From: Tetraselmis striata
Taxonomy: Eukaryota > Chlorophyta > Chlorodendrophyceae > Chlorodendrales > Chlorodendraceae
DNA length: 64,000 nt
NCBI GenBank assembly: GCA_006384855.1
Contig: VCJN01001814.1
Span: 1 to 64,000, forward strand
Reading direction: 5' to 3'
Of this stretch, positions 34,265 through 46,371 are shown piece after piece; positions within the stretch are counted from its first letter, which is position 1; the number at the start of each line of letters is the position of its first letter. The translations under genes were made by a program, and so were the position numbers. The notes below the pieces were generated by a model. The model was given only the letters and a program-made list of their open reading frames with translations. It was not told where the DNA came from and made no database searches.

Positions 34265-34403
34265 TGAGGATTGAAGGTTTCAAGTTGAGTCTGGTTTTGC
34301 CAAGAAGGTCGCGCAGACTGTTTTACACGACTGGTCAAGAGCCGAATATGCAGGATGGTACCCGTATAGCGAAAGCGTGGAGGGAAATCGGAGTCAGGGG
34401 GGG

Positions 34404-35950
34404 CGCTGCGTGGAACGCAGCGAAAACTGGAAGATGGCAGGCTCAGCTGTTATGGCTGCTTTTTTTATATCTACTCGTGCTGCACCCAAAAAGGGCGCAA
34501 CTAGAGATGCCTAGTTATTCCCGTATACCACTGAGCAGCACTTGTACACCCCTCCACATAAGTTTGGGGTCCTTTTTTGGCTGAATCTGAAATGAAAAAT
34601 ACTAGGGTACCTAAACGTAGGGCTTTAGGGCTAAAACCCGGGAATGTTTTAGGTTGTTACAAAACCTTTTGCTTGATAGGGTCTGAATTATAACCTAGTA
34701 CCCCCTAAGAATAGGGTATTGCGATCTGGCGCGGGGTTCAAAGGGCATGACGCAGTGATGCACAACAATACATGTTCTTGGCACATATATGATGGCCCAC
34801 ATGCTTAGAGCATTGTATGGTGCAATGGCCGTAGATGTGTGAGGAAACATAGTAGCTCGCGGGTTGGGTGGGTTTGGGCGGGCATAGTCACGTAAGGCAG
34901 AGTGGTTGGACACACGTGCGTGTGACGATGCTAGGACCAGTGCAGTTTTGCCCACTGCAAGCGACACCCCCTTGATTTCAAACGTTTATAGCGGCTCAGG
35001 GAGTGCTCCAAAAATTCCAAAAAAAATGCGCAAAAAATCCTTGCGTCAAACGCAGGAGGTGATTTTCGGTTTCTGAGCACCTAATTTGCACGTTTTGACC
35101 ACTTTCTAGCGATGAACATATAATACATCAATCACGGCATCGTTTCGCAACACTCGGCCTCAACATGGGGGCGTAGCTTTGCGCTATGTGTGTTCCCTTA
35201 CTCTATACGCATTTGTGTGACAGTGTTATGAATGTAGATGCACACGGGCGGCGCAAACTTGCCACATGCTCCCTCTCTAGCCATGTCCTCGATGGTCAAC
35301 AACATTGTGATGTTTTCAATATAGTATTTTTGCTAATATTCAAGCATGTAATAGCGCGCTGCTATGTGGCATTCTACTTGTGATTCGGCGCAATTGCCAT
35401 GCGTGCACGTGACCCCCATTGATGCGCTCTCGCCTAAGCCAAGGAGGGCACAATAAGCCTTTCATGCGTGAGTAGGCAACAACAACACCATTTTTGGCCG
35501 AAAATCACGCCATGTAGTGGTGAAACTGTAATTTAGGGCTTGTGCAATACCCTTTGTGACCTATTCTTGGTGCCCCACACATGTTGTAGGTGTACCTTAC
35601 ACTAAAGATGACAGCATGTCAGTACGGCGTGGATTTGTGCGTTGGATGTACGCGTACGAAGGGATGGCGCAACTTGTTATTTTCAGTGCAAGTTTTACAC
35701 GCGTTGATTTGCCATTTCTCGAGGGGCGCAGAACGACGCATGCCATGTCGCACGGTTAGGCCTAGAGCGCGCCCCCATTTTTTCCCAAGTCGACCTCGCC
35801 CTTAGTCACTTGCATGCAATTGCCCACGCCGTATTTTCTACATGACATGCGCATGTCGAACAAAAATGCAAAACCCAAACTTATGTGAAGGGTTGTAGCC
35901 GAAAAGCGGTTAGGTCAAGGGAGGAAAACCCATAAACTAGTTTAGATCAC
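34404..35950 (-). repeat. Internal long unit, interrupted by a nested DNA transposon
   Basis: The first part, 34404-34546, matches 38691-38826 and the second part, 35893-35950, matches 38823-38880. The gap is filled by the TIR transposon at 34547-35892. Confidence 0.85.
34547..35892. mobile_element. Non-autonomous TIR DNA transposon nested in the split-repeat element
   Basis: The left end CCCTCCACATAAGTTTGGGG and the right end (reverse complement CCCTTCACATAAGTTTGGGT) form terminal inverted repeats of about 20 bp. TTGTA at 34542-34546 and 35893-35897 is a 5-bp duplication of the target, and removing the insert restores the continuity seen in the uninterrupted copy at 38.8 kb. The 1,346-bp interior has no transposase-like frame; the longest open stretches are under 100 codons and unrecognised. 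The superfamily is not assigned. Confidence 0.82.
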
Positions 35951-38690
35951 TTCAAGTTGAGTCAGGTTTTGCCAGTCATGAGCGAACGGAGAGAGCGGTG
36001 GATTGACGGAGAAGGGGTAGCGCCAGGTCATGAAGTAGGCACCGGGAAGGCCACCGCTGCGGAGTCATGTTGGACTTGGAAGTGGTGGAGTGGGGCGATG
36101 TGGCCAAAGAAGAACCATGCGCCAGGTAAAGGAAGAACGTTGGGGTCGATGCAGTCCAGCACGACGTCGGAGTTAGTAGCCCAGCCGCCATGGTAGCGAA
36201 TGTGGGACAATGCATGGTACTCCGATGGCGTTGGCTGCAGACGCTGCTCCCTTGCGAAGGCTGTGTGAGGTCCAGGAAGTGCCGGCGGGAGGGGCAGCAC
36301 CGACAAGACGGACGGATGTAGTCAATCAGTCCGACATTGTAGCGGCAGTCCAAGGTTTTGACTGTTCGCTCGGGGTGACCGCCCAGAAGTTTGTTTCAGC
36401 CAAGGCAACAGTAACCACGGGGACAGACTATACGTTGTCGATGAAGTGGTGCAGGAGACGTGCAATTCGGGGGTGCTCTGACACCTGAAGGAGAAGTACG
36501 CGCATGTCATCGGGTCCCCGTCGGCCAGCGCGGGCTTTCTCGCGGTACACATGCACGGTAATGTTGTAATCGTCGACATGCACATCCCGCACTCTGCAGG
36601 AGAGGCCAGTAAGTCCTCTGGCAAAGAACATGAAGTTGACAACCGAGGCCACGAGGGCTGAGAAGTCGTGTTGGTACTATGGGGTGGGAGCAAACACAAT
36701 CAGCTCGGCCTTTGTGACGAAGCGGTAAGGTACACCAGCAGGCAGAGGAACTCGCAAAGGGGCGGTTTCCAGGCGGCGCTGCCGCAGCATCAGCCCACGC
36801 CTTGCCGAAGTGAGGTGTAGGCTGTCCTTGGCGATTGGGTCGAGGTTGTGCAACTCGAAAAACGTGTTGATCGCAGAGAGGTAGGGTTGCAGTGACTTAG
36901 CTCCAATGAGCCCTCGCTCACCAATCCAGGCTACGTACCGAACGACAGTAGCAGTGGTCGCCTCCAGCGGGCTGATGTTCTCGGAGTCATGGAAGAACTC
37001 CGCGAACTGAGACAGTTTGCCGGCGTAGCTCCCGAGTGTCTGAGCGGTGAGGGAGCTGGAGAGCAAGTCGAGTGTCCGTTTGTCCTAGCTCGTCTGACCC
37101 GAAAGCATCCTGCAGTCGTGATCGCACTGAAGCAACCCAGGGAGCGACAGCCTCGGGCTCGTCAATTACGGAAGTGCGTCGTTTTACCGACATAGTTTTA
37201 GAGGTGCGACTACCGTTTGCAAAGTACTCGGCAGCAGCGGTTACGTTCCCGGCGGCTGGCCGGTAGATGCTGGACGGGTTTGCAGTAGCACCAGTACGGG
37301 TTTGCGGGGCAAGGTTCAGGTAGGAGGGCCGCCCCGCGCGCCCTTCGCGCTCGTAGCGCCTGTCGCGCGCGTAACGTACACGCGCGAAACTTGGTCGTTG
37401 CGAACCAGTTGTAACACGCAGTGTAACAACCGACGGACGCAGTGATGGAATGGTACGGGAGGCGGTTGGTTGAGCCGCGCCGTGTGCAGGTGTGCGGATG
37501 GTTGAGCCGCACTCGGCTATAGCTGTAAGAAGCGCCGCACCGAGGAAGGTCTAAATGAAGTCTGTAAGGTAGGGGGGTCAAGTTCTGACACAGGGCGCTC
37601 CCGCCGTTGACAGAGTTGCAAGGGTGCGCTTTGCGACGGTCACCGAAAGGTGGCCTCGTAAAGCTCCAGCAGCTCCGACGAAAGGCGCTCCACACCGTCA
37701 CTCGTGCTCACCTTCGCGACCACGCCCGCGTTCACCGCCACGTCCTCGTCCACGTCCGCGACCTGCAACTGCCGCCGCCACCCGAGCAGTAGCGGTTGCT
37801 TTGGCGCTGCTGGCCACAATCGCCTCGAAGACGCGACGCTCGTAGTCCCTCATGAGGTCCCCAAAAATCGCGGAACCCAGATGCTCAGAAGCAGGCTGAA
37901 AGCGTTGAGCTCGCAACACGTCCAGAACACCTTGGTCACCGTGCACACGCTTGACCTCATTAAGCCTCCGTAGGAAGGCCAAACGAAAGCGAAACGCCTT
38001 GTCGATGGCTTCGGTGTGGTTCCGAGCTCTCGCGAGGTAGGGGGTGAAGTCATGATTTGCAGCAGGGACGTAAGGCAGCAACTCGTCGAGAGCCACGAAA
38101 AGTGCGGCCATGTGGGCGCCGAAACACAACATCCATAAATACTCCTCCTGGGCCGGCAGACGCCGGTCATCCTGCTTGAGGTACTCGCTCGTTCGTTGGG
38201 TCGGTGCTCAGGGGGAAGAGTCCAGGCACTCGGCTGACCGGTCGAACGGCCTCGTAACCAGACTCTGCTCTCTGCAGTAGTTTCGGCACCGCGAGGTAGT
38301 CATCCTCGTCACTCACGGATTTTGCTCCGACACGGCCGCTCTGGGCTAGCTCTAGCAAGTCGGGGCGCTCTGCGGCTCCCCCGCTGCATGTCGGTTGTCC
38401 CGCGACGCGCTGCCCGGAACCGGAACCATGTGCTCCTTCTCCATCAACAACGCGCTCACGAGCCGTCAATTGGGCCATCGCTGTAGCAAGCTCTCGCAGT
38501 AATGTAGATTGGGCCTTCACATCTGCGTATAGCGACTCGAGAGTCGGCTCAACAACGGGTTCTTCTCCATCTGGCATGGTAACGCACGGGCGTACGGATG
38601 AGAATATCACACACGGGTGGTGAGCCGGGTGTGGTCTTGAACAACCTGGGGTGACCTTGCTCGCAACAGGTTACGAGACAGTTTTAACAT

Positions 38691-38880
38691 CGCTGCGTGG
38701 AACGCAGCGAAAACTGGAAGATGACATGCTCAGCTGTTATGGCTGCTTTTATGTCTACTCGTGCTGCACCCAAAAAGGGCGCAACGACAGATGCCTAGTT
38801 CCCGTACCACTGAGCAGCACTTGTAGCCGAAAAGCGGTTAGGTCAAGGGAGGAAACCCCATAAACTAGTTTAGATCATAA
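38691..38880 (-). repeat. Terminal long unit of the tyrosine-recombinase element
   Basis: Intact copy. It begins on the plus strand with hairpin CGCTGCGTGGAACGCAGCG and ends CATAAACTAGTTTAGATCA. The other copy is interrupted between 34546 and 35893. Confidence 0.85.
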
Positions 38881-38970
38881 CTGTCAAGTGCGCTGCTGAG
38901 GGCGCGCCACGGGCCAGGCCAGCCAGGGCGCCGCCCGTCACTGCTACAGCGCGCATCATATGCGAGAGGC

Positions 38971-41900
38971 CGAGATAACAGGAGATGGTCGCACAGGTAC
39001 TGGTAGCCATTATTATTTTTTTTTTTTACATCGGGGCTTTCACAAAAGCGCACTACAAGGAGAACTAAGAGCAACTATGAGAGGTTGCCAGCAAAAGAGA
39101 TACTTAAGCCTGAAAAACAAGGTCGAACAGGAGGACAGGGAGCCAAAAGATAAGAAGGAGCCAAGGGAACCACGAAGTCACTTAGCTGCCAGAAACTCCA
39201 AGAACCCCCGCCCCGGGGTAGGCTATCAGGCACGGCGAGGACGCTTGCAGCCAACGACCCGGGTCATAGCAACACATGCCGACGAACGACGCGACGCGGG
39301 CGCAGGAGCACCATCACGTGCCACCCGCGCGGCCGCGACCCCGCCAAGAACATTGTCTGCATGAGCCATGTTGATGAGCAAGGAGAAACGGCGGCGCCAC
39401 GCAGACAAGAGCTGGCCGATATTCTTGCCATTGTGTGCTTGGCTAGCTTTCGCGAGCTCCACCAAGAAGGCCTCAGCGTGCGGGGCCAGCGAGCCAAACT
39501 CGGAAACGGCGAAAGGGACAAAGCGAAGCATGCCGGCGGCGTTTCGGACACCCTCGTCATACTTCTGGATTTTGTGGCGCTCTGCAGCCCGCAAAGCAGT
39601 CGTTGGATCCGGGGTTGACACGCCGAGGATAGGGGCAATGGTGGTATCGACAGCAACCGTGTTTCCGCGGATACCGCCATACCCAAAAAGCCCAACATCG
39701 GCGGGCCGCCCGTCGCTGCCCTTCGGGAGAGAAACAAGCACCGACGGCTCCGTGAGGATCTGGACACCCACGCCCAGCGCGGACTTCACGTCGTGGCAAA
39801 TGTCGGAAAGGCCATGTGCCGCCCACTCGTGTGCTGCGTGATTGGAGTCGCCCCCAGAGCAGCGTGCCACGTGATCAGCGTATGCAACCGCCCAAGTTGA
39901 AGGAGTGAACTCCACGCCAGCATCCTCAAAACGGGCAAGCATGCCTTGTACCGAGAAGGAGCAAGAAGCACAAGAGCATGGCTCGCCAAGGGAGAGGACA
40001 GGAGCCGCCGGAAGGCCAAATGGGCGGCAAGCGGCCACACGGAACATGGAATCGTAGTACTCAGGGGAACGCTCACGGACTTCACCAAGGCGACCCTCAC
40101 ATGGAGGATCAGTCACCAGGAACGCCGTCGCAGCGCGTAAGAGGCGGCCTCGGAAGCGGTTGCTGTCAGGGCCGCTTCTAGGCATACGCGCAGCCAGCTT
40201 TGCGAAACGGACCGTGTGGATGCGGTGGCTCAGGGTTTCCTGTACTTTCCGCATGGAGTGCAAGGGGAAGTCCGAGTAATGCGGGATAGCTTGGAGGTCG
40301 GCCGCCGAGCGCAAAGCAGACGCCGGCTCAGCCCCGGCGTCCGAGCAGCCGGCCCGGGCGACGTGGGAGCGCTTGGAGGGGAGCAACTTCAAGGCAGAGG
40401 CCAACGGCCCCGCTAGATCTTCGAGCACCGCGTCTCCACACTCGTTAACGACACGCGTATGAGCGGCGCGAAGCTCGATAGCCCACATCGGCGCCGACGC
40501 GTTGGCGCCGGCATCGAGCTCCAACGTTGGGGTGGCCAAAGCCTGGTGGATCGAGGACGCCCCAACAAGGTAGAGGCTCTGAGGGCTAGACACGCCGGAC
40601 GGGTCGGAAAAGAACGCCCCAGCGTCGCTCAGGGTGGCGTGTTGAGCACGGAGGAAAGTCACAGCTTGGCCAACCACGAGGGCGGCAGCGCCGATGTGGG
40701 AGGCATCTGCTATAGACACATTATCGCCGATGCCGAGGCCCCCAAATTGGACCGGGAGGGACAGCTGCGTGCGCATGGAGGGCGTATCCAAGAGGTCGGG
40801 GTCAACACCCCATATGCCGGCAAGCGTTGAAAATGCGGCGGCGTCGGCATCTTCGAGGAAAGACGTAATGGTGTCGCCATACCCCTCGGATCGACCCAAG
40901 CCCCGAGGCGTGGAGCGGAGATGGTGGCCAAAACGACGGCCGCAAACTTGCAACAAACGAGTAGCAGTGTGGGAGTGGAAGTGGTCTGCCAAACCGATAA
41001 GCCGGGAGCCGAATTGGCGAAATCTCTCGACCGTTTTGTCCAACAGTTCCCGGGCGAAAATGGCCGAGCCCACAGGGGCACCAAGCACCTTGATTCCAGA
41101 CGAGGAGACTGCAACACCATGCAACAAATGCCCAAAAGGAAGGGCGCCGAACGGGGACGAAGAGCCAAGCTGACAATACGCTTGTCGTTTGCGAATGGTG
41201 ACACTTAACCCAACGGCGGCAAAAGCGGATGGGGCCACCCATGTAGCAAGCGCAAGTCCATCGCCAGTGCCGACAAGGTTGACGTCGTCTGAGAAAGCCG
41301 CCAACACTGAGTGACTGGGGGCAGCCGCGCCGATGCGAGCATACACTCGGGCGGCGACGGCGGCGAACAGAATGAGGCCGAGGACGCAACCCTGGCGGGC
41401 CCCTCGACGGCTTGGAATCCGGAGAGAAGGACCAGGTTGGGAGCCGTCGAAAACGTACAGATTGGACTCTTGACCATACAGCATGATCGCCGAACGCAAT
41501 AGAGGCTGCCAAACAGGGTCCTCGAGCAGTGTTCGGAACATTTCGGAGCAGTAGAAGGAATTGAACGCGTTTTCGGCGTCAAGCTGCACCAAGACGAGGG
41601 ATGGATCCGAGTCCAGGAGAGATCGCACAAGGAATTGAACTAGTTCCACGCCACCCTTAACGCCAAAACCGAACTGGCCGCGGGCGGCAAGCCATTGGGC
41701 GATGGGCTCGCCATGAGCGCGCAAGAGGACGCGCATAGCGAACCGGACAAGCACGCTGCCGATGCCAATGGGCCGAACGGACCCCTTCATGTCTCCGGCA
41801 CTTAGTTCCAAGGCATTGCGCTCCGCCGGCGTGAGCTTATCTAGGGGAACCAAGGTAGCAGAGGAAAGGAAATGGGCGACGCCAGCAGGGACCTCCGCAT

Positions 41901-42098
41901 TTGCGATGGCCTCGGCTATGCCACGGAGGTGGGAGCGCGAGCAGAGGGCACGGAGAGCCTCAAAGCGGATGCCATCGAGGAATGGGGCAGAACCATTGGG
42001 GCTGCTGGACAACACCTCGCAAACGTCCACCGAAGACTCAGGGAAAGCGAGGCGAGATAACAGGAGATGGTCGCACAGGTACTGGTAGCCATTATTAT
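38971..42098 (-). mobile_element. LINE-C: RT/endonuclease LINE copy with 46-bp target duplication
   Basis: A single uninterrupted frame (42052-39226, more than 930 codons) runs to the 5' junction. It reads APFLDGIRFEALRAL, RPIGIGSVLVRFAMRVLL, VQLDAENAFNSF (RT box A), RRGARQGCVLGLILF (box B) and AAFSDDVNLVG (catalytic box C). A Cys/His cluster follows (CSCASC, then HVARC), then a restriction-like nuclease block: GRPADVGLFGYGG, VAVDTTIAP, AAERHKIQKYDE and FVPFAVSEFGSLAPHA. The 3' end has a poly(A) tail, seen as T11 at 39017-39027. An identical 46-bp sequence flanks it at 38971-39016 and 42053-42098, the target-site duplication. The N-terminal part usual in such LINEs is absent, so it is a lightly 5'-truncated but very recent insertion. 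Part of the N-terminal RT fold may also be missing. Confidence 0.9.
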
Positions 42099-42424
42099 CT
42101 ACTGATTATGCCAGATAACAGGGACTACCCGTACATCGATTGCGTGGTCGCGGGTGCTGCGTTGCTGTAACGGGGATCATGCGTGCATTGGTGCACGTGC
42201 AGCAAGAACGACTGGCGCCTTGATGATGATGATATATGAATTTTAACAAAATATTTTATTTGTTCGACGTCCTTCCCTCCCCGGTATGGATTAGGTGTAC
42301 ACTTTCCGTGCATTCTCAGGCGGACGCTGTCCCTGCTGCAGCCGACCGCACATAATAATTAATTTGGTCGGCATTCGAGTCGCCATCGGCCTTCGTGCCG
42401 TTGCTGACTACAGGTACGAGATAT

Positions 42425-42500
42425 AGCTGTAGAGGACCTTTCTGATTGCCTTTTATTTTGGTGATTTCCGATATCGCCTTCTGCTGCTAGCTCATGTTAG
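42425..42500 (+). mobile_element. LINE-A 3' end tag
   Basis: It matches the last 75 bp of LINE-A copy 3, GTAGAGGACCTTTCTGATTG through GCTGCTAGCTCATGTTA. A severe 5' truncation. Confidence 0.75.
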
Positions 42501-42709
42501 ATACAGCGACAATCTCACAAATCCTTATTATCCGTAGGTTTACTGTGGCAGCACGACCGACGTACGTGGACTCGTGCAGCGCAAACGATGTCTCGGATGA
42601 CAGCATGCCCCCTGGCACCCTGGCAGTCCTCTACCAGTATTAACCACTCGTACCCCTTTCACCCCTAACTTCTCGAACTAGCCTTTCACCTGGCTGTGTC
42701 GCCTCAGAT

Positions 42710-42713
<4 letters not shown>

Positions 42714-42743
<30 letters not shown>
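42714..42743 (+). repeat. 30-base C run
   Basis: Homopolymer about 210 bases upstream of the proposed start of the lipocalin-like gene. Confidence 0.95.
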
Positions 42744-42746
<3 letters not shown>

Positions 42747-42951
42747 CCTGCACACACACTCACCGCCACGACCCCACCCATCCACCCTGCATTCGTTTGC
42801 ACCTGATCAGCGCGAATTCGCTACTTTTGTCAGTCTCACTGGCTCAGACGCCCGCGTCGTCCTCGTCCTTGTCCTAGGACAGCGAATAAGTCGGCATATT
42901 GCTGGGTACAGTGAGACCGCCCCATCCCACAGTCGCTCGTTCCGGGGAGCG

Positions 42952-44889
42952 ATGCCGCCGCTCGGCGGGCCGCGAGACATGACGGCAGATTCGGCACTTG
43001 TGGGCGCCGCCGTGATGACTGCCGGCACGCGGCCGTCGCGTTCGACGCCCCTGCCGCGCAACCCGCACGTGCGAGCGGCTGTGCTTCAGAAGCGGCTGCG
43101 CCCGCTTCACCGCCGGCTGGACCTCATCTCCACCGCCGGCGCGCCCCGCACACTGGTACCCACCCTCCCTCCCCCTCCCCCAACACACGAAGCCTGCCTT
43201 TTCTCGCATCCTCGTACAGCTGCCGTCGTGTCGACGGTGGATGGCTCGCTGCACCGTTTGTCAGGGCACCGAGAACGCGCTTTCACTTGCGTGATGTGCT
43301 TGGTTTGGTTTTACTGGCATGCCCCCCGCGATTAAGCTACAGCCTAGCAGTCTGCATCTGGCGGTGCTAACTGTAGGCTACCAGGAACGTCCCTTGCGTG
43401 CGCAAATCCGCGTTGGTCGTGATTGACGGGGCAGCAATCCGGCGGGCCAGTGCGTAGCTAGGCGGACCCACTACGGTACCGCCGCCCTCCCTCGAGGTGG
43501 AGGTGCTCAGTGTCATCCATATATTGATATGACCATCATCTACAAGTACTGGCTGGCATCTACAAGTACCAGTACCAGTACCAGTACGAGTGAAGATATT
43601 TCACTCCTTGTTCCGGTACGGTAAAGCGTCATATACATCATATCCGAATCAGATCGCCATCAGATTCGTAACAATCTCTTATTGTACGGTACCGGTACCG
43701 GTATAGCGTTTGCGCGCGCGTAAGGCAAGTGACGAACTGCTGGCACCTTATGCCAGTACTGGCCAGTACTGGCTTGCCGATTACTATACTGGTATTGCGG
43801 TACAAGTACCCGTAGCGCCCCGTGTACGGGTACCTCTTGTACTTCTTATGGTTCTGCTGTATACAGCAGCAGTTACTACCTGCACTTATATTGGTAGATA
43901 CAGCTAGTCGCTAGATATAATATTAGCGAATAAGATATTTTGCAAGAATGTTACATCCATAAAGTATCTGTTAAGTCATAGCAAGTCATTATACGCCGGT
44001 GCGATGGTGGCGACTTTATTTGCGTTTTGGCATGATTTCTACTGACATGACCCTAGGTCAGTGAGCAGTCGGCGACCGTTGAATATCCCTCCTATTCATA
44101 CATAGTCCATCGGAAAATATCCCAACGTGGCCATCTTGCCATGGCTGAGCATGCCGGTCGCCCCTGCCCGTGCAGGCGCAGGCTGTGCAGGAGAATGCGG
44201 GCGCCACGTCAGCCTCTTACGCAGGCCTGTGGCGAAAAGATCCCGACGCGTCCGACCCCATGGATGCAGCGTGCGACGCGGTGGAGCTGGGCTGGGTGCT
44301 GCGGCGCGCCATTGGGCTGCTGAACCAGATGCAGGTAGTGGACACGCCCGACACCTTTGGCACCACCATCAAGGCGGGCGGCGTGCTGGACGTGGTGGAG
44401 CGATACCCGAAGAGCGGCGAGAGCGTGGTGCATAAACGGCGGGATAAGCGCGGTGGGAGCCACACGGGCGTGGTGGTGCAGACAGCAGAGGGGCCCTCCA
44501 TACAGTGCGCCCCCCGCTCCCCTCTGGTCCTCGATTGATTCCCTACCGCGATCGCCTTCATGTTCTAATGGGACTGGTGGGGATTCACAGGCTAACGGAG
44601 CCTTCGTTGTGTGTGGCTGGCAGGGTGGAGTGGAGTGAGCCCTATGCTGGCTGGTGCTCCGATACCTTCACGCTCTCCGAGGGTGGCCGCCGCCTGACGG
44701 TCTCCACGCTGATGCGCATGAGCAGCGGGCGAGAGGTGTCGTACAAGTGCGCCCTCCCCGCCTCTCCCATCAGCCGCTGGTCTGACCAGTGACCAGCGCA
44801 CCTCGCCGACGGCCCACTGAACCCCCCCCCGCTTGGTTGTCAACCGCAGAACGGTCTACCAGCGCGCCGGCGGAGCTGCCGCAGCGTAA
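42952..44889 (+). CDS. Uncharacterised lipocalin-like small protein, four exons
   Basis: Exons: 42952-43155, 44176-44504, 44624-44746, 44850-44889, with phases 0, 2, 2 and donors GTACCC, GTGCGC and GTGCGC. Exon 1 encodes a basic Pro/Arg/Ala-rich leader (MPPLGGPRDMTADSAL...LQKRLRPLHRRLDLIS) that may target an organelle; its assignment as first exon is less certain. The core reads AGLWRKDPDASDPMDAACD, VELGWVLRRAIGLLNQMQV, TPDTFGTTIKAGGVLDVVE, VVHKRRDKRGGSH, WSEPYAGWCSDTFTLSEGG, LTVSTLMRMSSGREVSYK and TVYQRAGG. Alternating beta-like segments with KRRDKRGG and YAGWCSDTF resemble small beta-barrel (lipocalin/FABP-like) proteins of unknown function known from green algae. I recall such a family but cannot verify it here. 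No enzyme motif is visible. Confidence 0.72.
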
Positions 44890-45050
44890 AGTGCTTCCTC
44901 TAGCAAGCGCGCCGCCAGTGCCGTAAAGTATGCACGTGCCGCGGCTTATACCATCTATGTTGTGTAATACTATATACCGCGACCGCTCCCCTGACCACAG
45001 GCAGCATTTCCACCCCACCGGCCGGTGCTCTCTGCCATGTCTTCACAAAG

Positions 45051-45202
45051 TAGTTATATAGATTGTGGTGGATCTGTGTGAGCGCCCCAAGAAGGAAGCA
45101 CAGAGCACCACCAACGCCGTGCTAGACGTGAGGCCGGTGGTCTTCATAACACAGGGTACTCTGGCCGGCGGGGCGCGTTTCTCTATATTCACGGAATTGC
45201 GT
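45051..45202 (+). other. Orphan exon-like segment
   Basis: After a TATAG, an open frame reads IVVDLCERPKKEAQSTTNAV, then FSIFTELRW, and meets a GTAAGC donor near 45203. It looks coding but no partner exon or family is recognised. It lies 160 bases beyond the stop of the preceding gene. Confidence 0.25.
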
Positions 45203-46371
45203 TGGTAAGCATCGCCTCCCAGGACACGTGGCTCCCGCTATTAAGCAGGTGCCCGACCGGCAGTTGCTGTGTTCGTTTGGCTGCCGGTTGCTCTCCTCAC
45301 CTGTGCGTGGGAACTATTGCGAGCAGCTGTGTGCGCTTTTATGGCTTGGGCCACTGTTTGCGCGCAGCACAGCCCTCAATATCGCCATCGGCGGAAGGTG
45401 CAGGAGACTAACAGGGGCTCTAACTCCCGAGGCATGATATATATGAGTATATTAAACATTCGCTAGCGCCCCATGTCTGAGAGCGAATGTTGGGTTCTTA
45501 TATTCGCGCTGTCACCCGTGCGCGGGGAATGCTGCCCGGCCTCCTCTCATTCGTATCTACACAAATCCACGGCTGTCACTATCGGCAAAAGTCTCGCCAT
45601 TATTGACAATGCCATTCCGTGGATACTTCGTGAATTTCAAAAGGGCGCTCGCTGGAGATGCTTGGAGGCCGTCCGCGCTCGCAGCCCCCCTTCCATGTGC
45701 AAATCACCGGTTGATGAATATGCAGGGGCTGTGCATTTAGATGGTGGAATCATCATATCAACGTGTCATTGATCGCCAGTGGCAATGGGGGTTCTAGCCA
45801 CCCTATCATCATTCAGCGTTAAGAAGGGTCCATCAGCAATGATGCTACAGGCTTGTGTAGAAAAGAGCGGATCGAGTTTGCCCCATGGGCAAAAAATGGC
45901 CCCGTAGCTAGATTAAACCGGTGAATATCTTCAAGCCAACTCTTCACCGCATAAACTAGTTTTTCGAGCCACCTCACACGTGAAGACCCCGAGCAAAAGT
46001 GAGCATTGAGCTATGCGCTACGCATGCCGAGGACTGAATTTCCCTATCCTGGAACAACTCTATATCTATCATGACAGCCAGGCGCACCGAGGTATCAATG
46101 GCGCGCCTTTGTTGGTGACAATGTTGTCGGTTTTTTGTCGATGAAGGGCTGGAGGGGTCTTCTCCTTGTTGCTTTGCCCGCCTTGACCGCCCGCCCAGCC
46201 TCCCTCGCGGGTGTCGTCGCAAGACAGTCCGCGAGCTGAGGTGCCAAACCGAAGAGCTGCACCCTCAGACTTCAGCCTATGCGATTAGCCGCTGCCGCCC
46301 CCGAGAGGGTGCGCGCCATCGTCGCTCCCCCCGACAAACTGTCGAATCACTACAATGCTGCGGCTGCAGCG
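45203..46371. other. Intergenic stretch, nothing recognised
   Basis: Several open frames under 100 codons on the plus strand have no domain or splice support. No members of the repeat families described here were found. Confidence 0.4.

Larger units (their letters stand above)
34265..38880 (-). mobile_element. Tyrosine-recombinase retroelement fossil (DIRS/PAT type) with split direct repeats, gag-like and recombinase regions, no RT
   Basis: Order on the minus strand is long unit (38880-38691), gag-like region (about 38610-37700), tyrosine recombinase region (about 37193-36028), short unit (35975-35951), second long unit (35950-34404, split by a nested transposon), then a second short unit near 34300-34278. 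This is the split direct repeat layout of PAT/Ngaro elements. The gag-like part has an N-terminal helical block and ends in an Arg/Gly-rich basic tail. The recombinase part shows a SAM-like N-terminal domain (LGSYAGKLSQFAEF, VVRYVAWIGERGL) and the C-terminal SHIRYHGGW box. No reverse transcriptase or RNase H is present, so the copy cannot be autonomous. The coding parts are broken in a handful of places. The long units remain clearly similar, suggesting moderate age. Confidence 0.7.
42099..42951. other. Intergenic, with a LINE-A 3' tag and a C run
   Basis: Contains the LINE-A 3' tag at 42425-42500 and a 30-base C run at 42714-42743. Otherwise no gene is seen. It holds the 5' flank of the gene starting at 42952. 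Confidence 0.4.

Noticed and set aside
39361-42088. Several 85-170-codon plus-strand frames
   Set aside because: Antisense shadows of the LINE-C reading frame.
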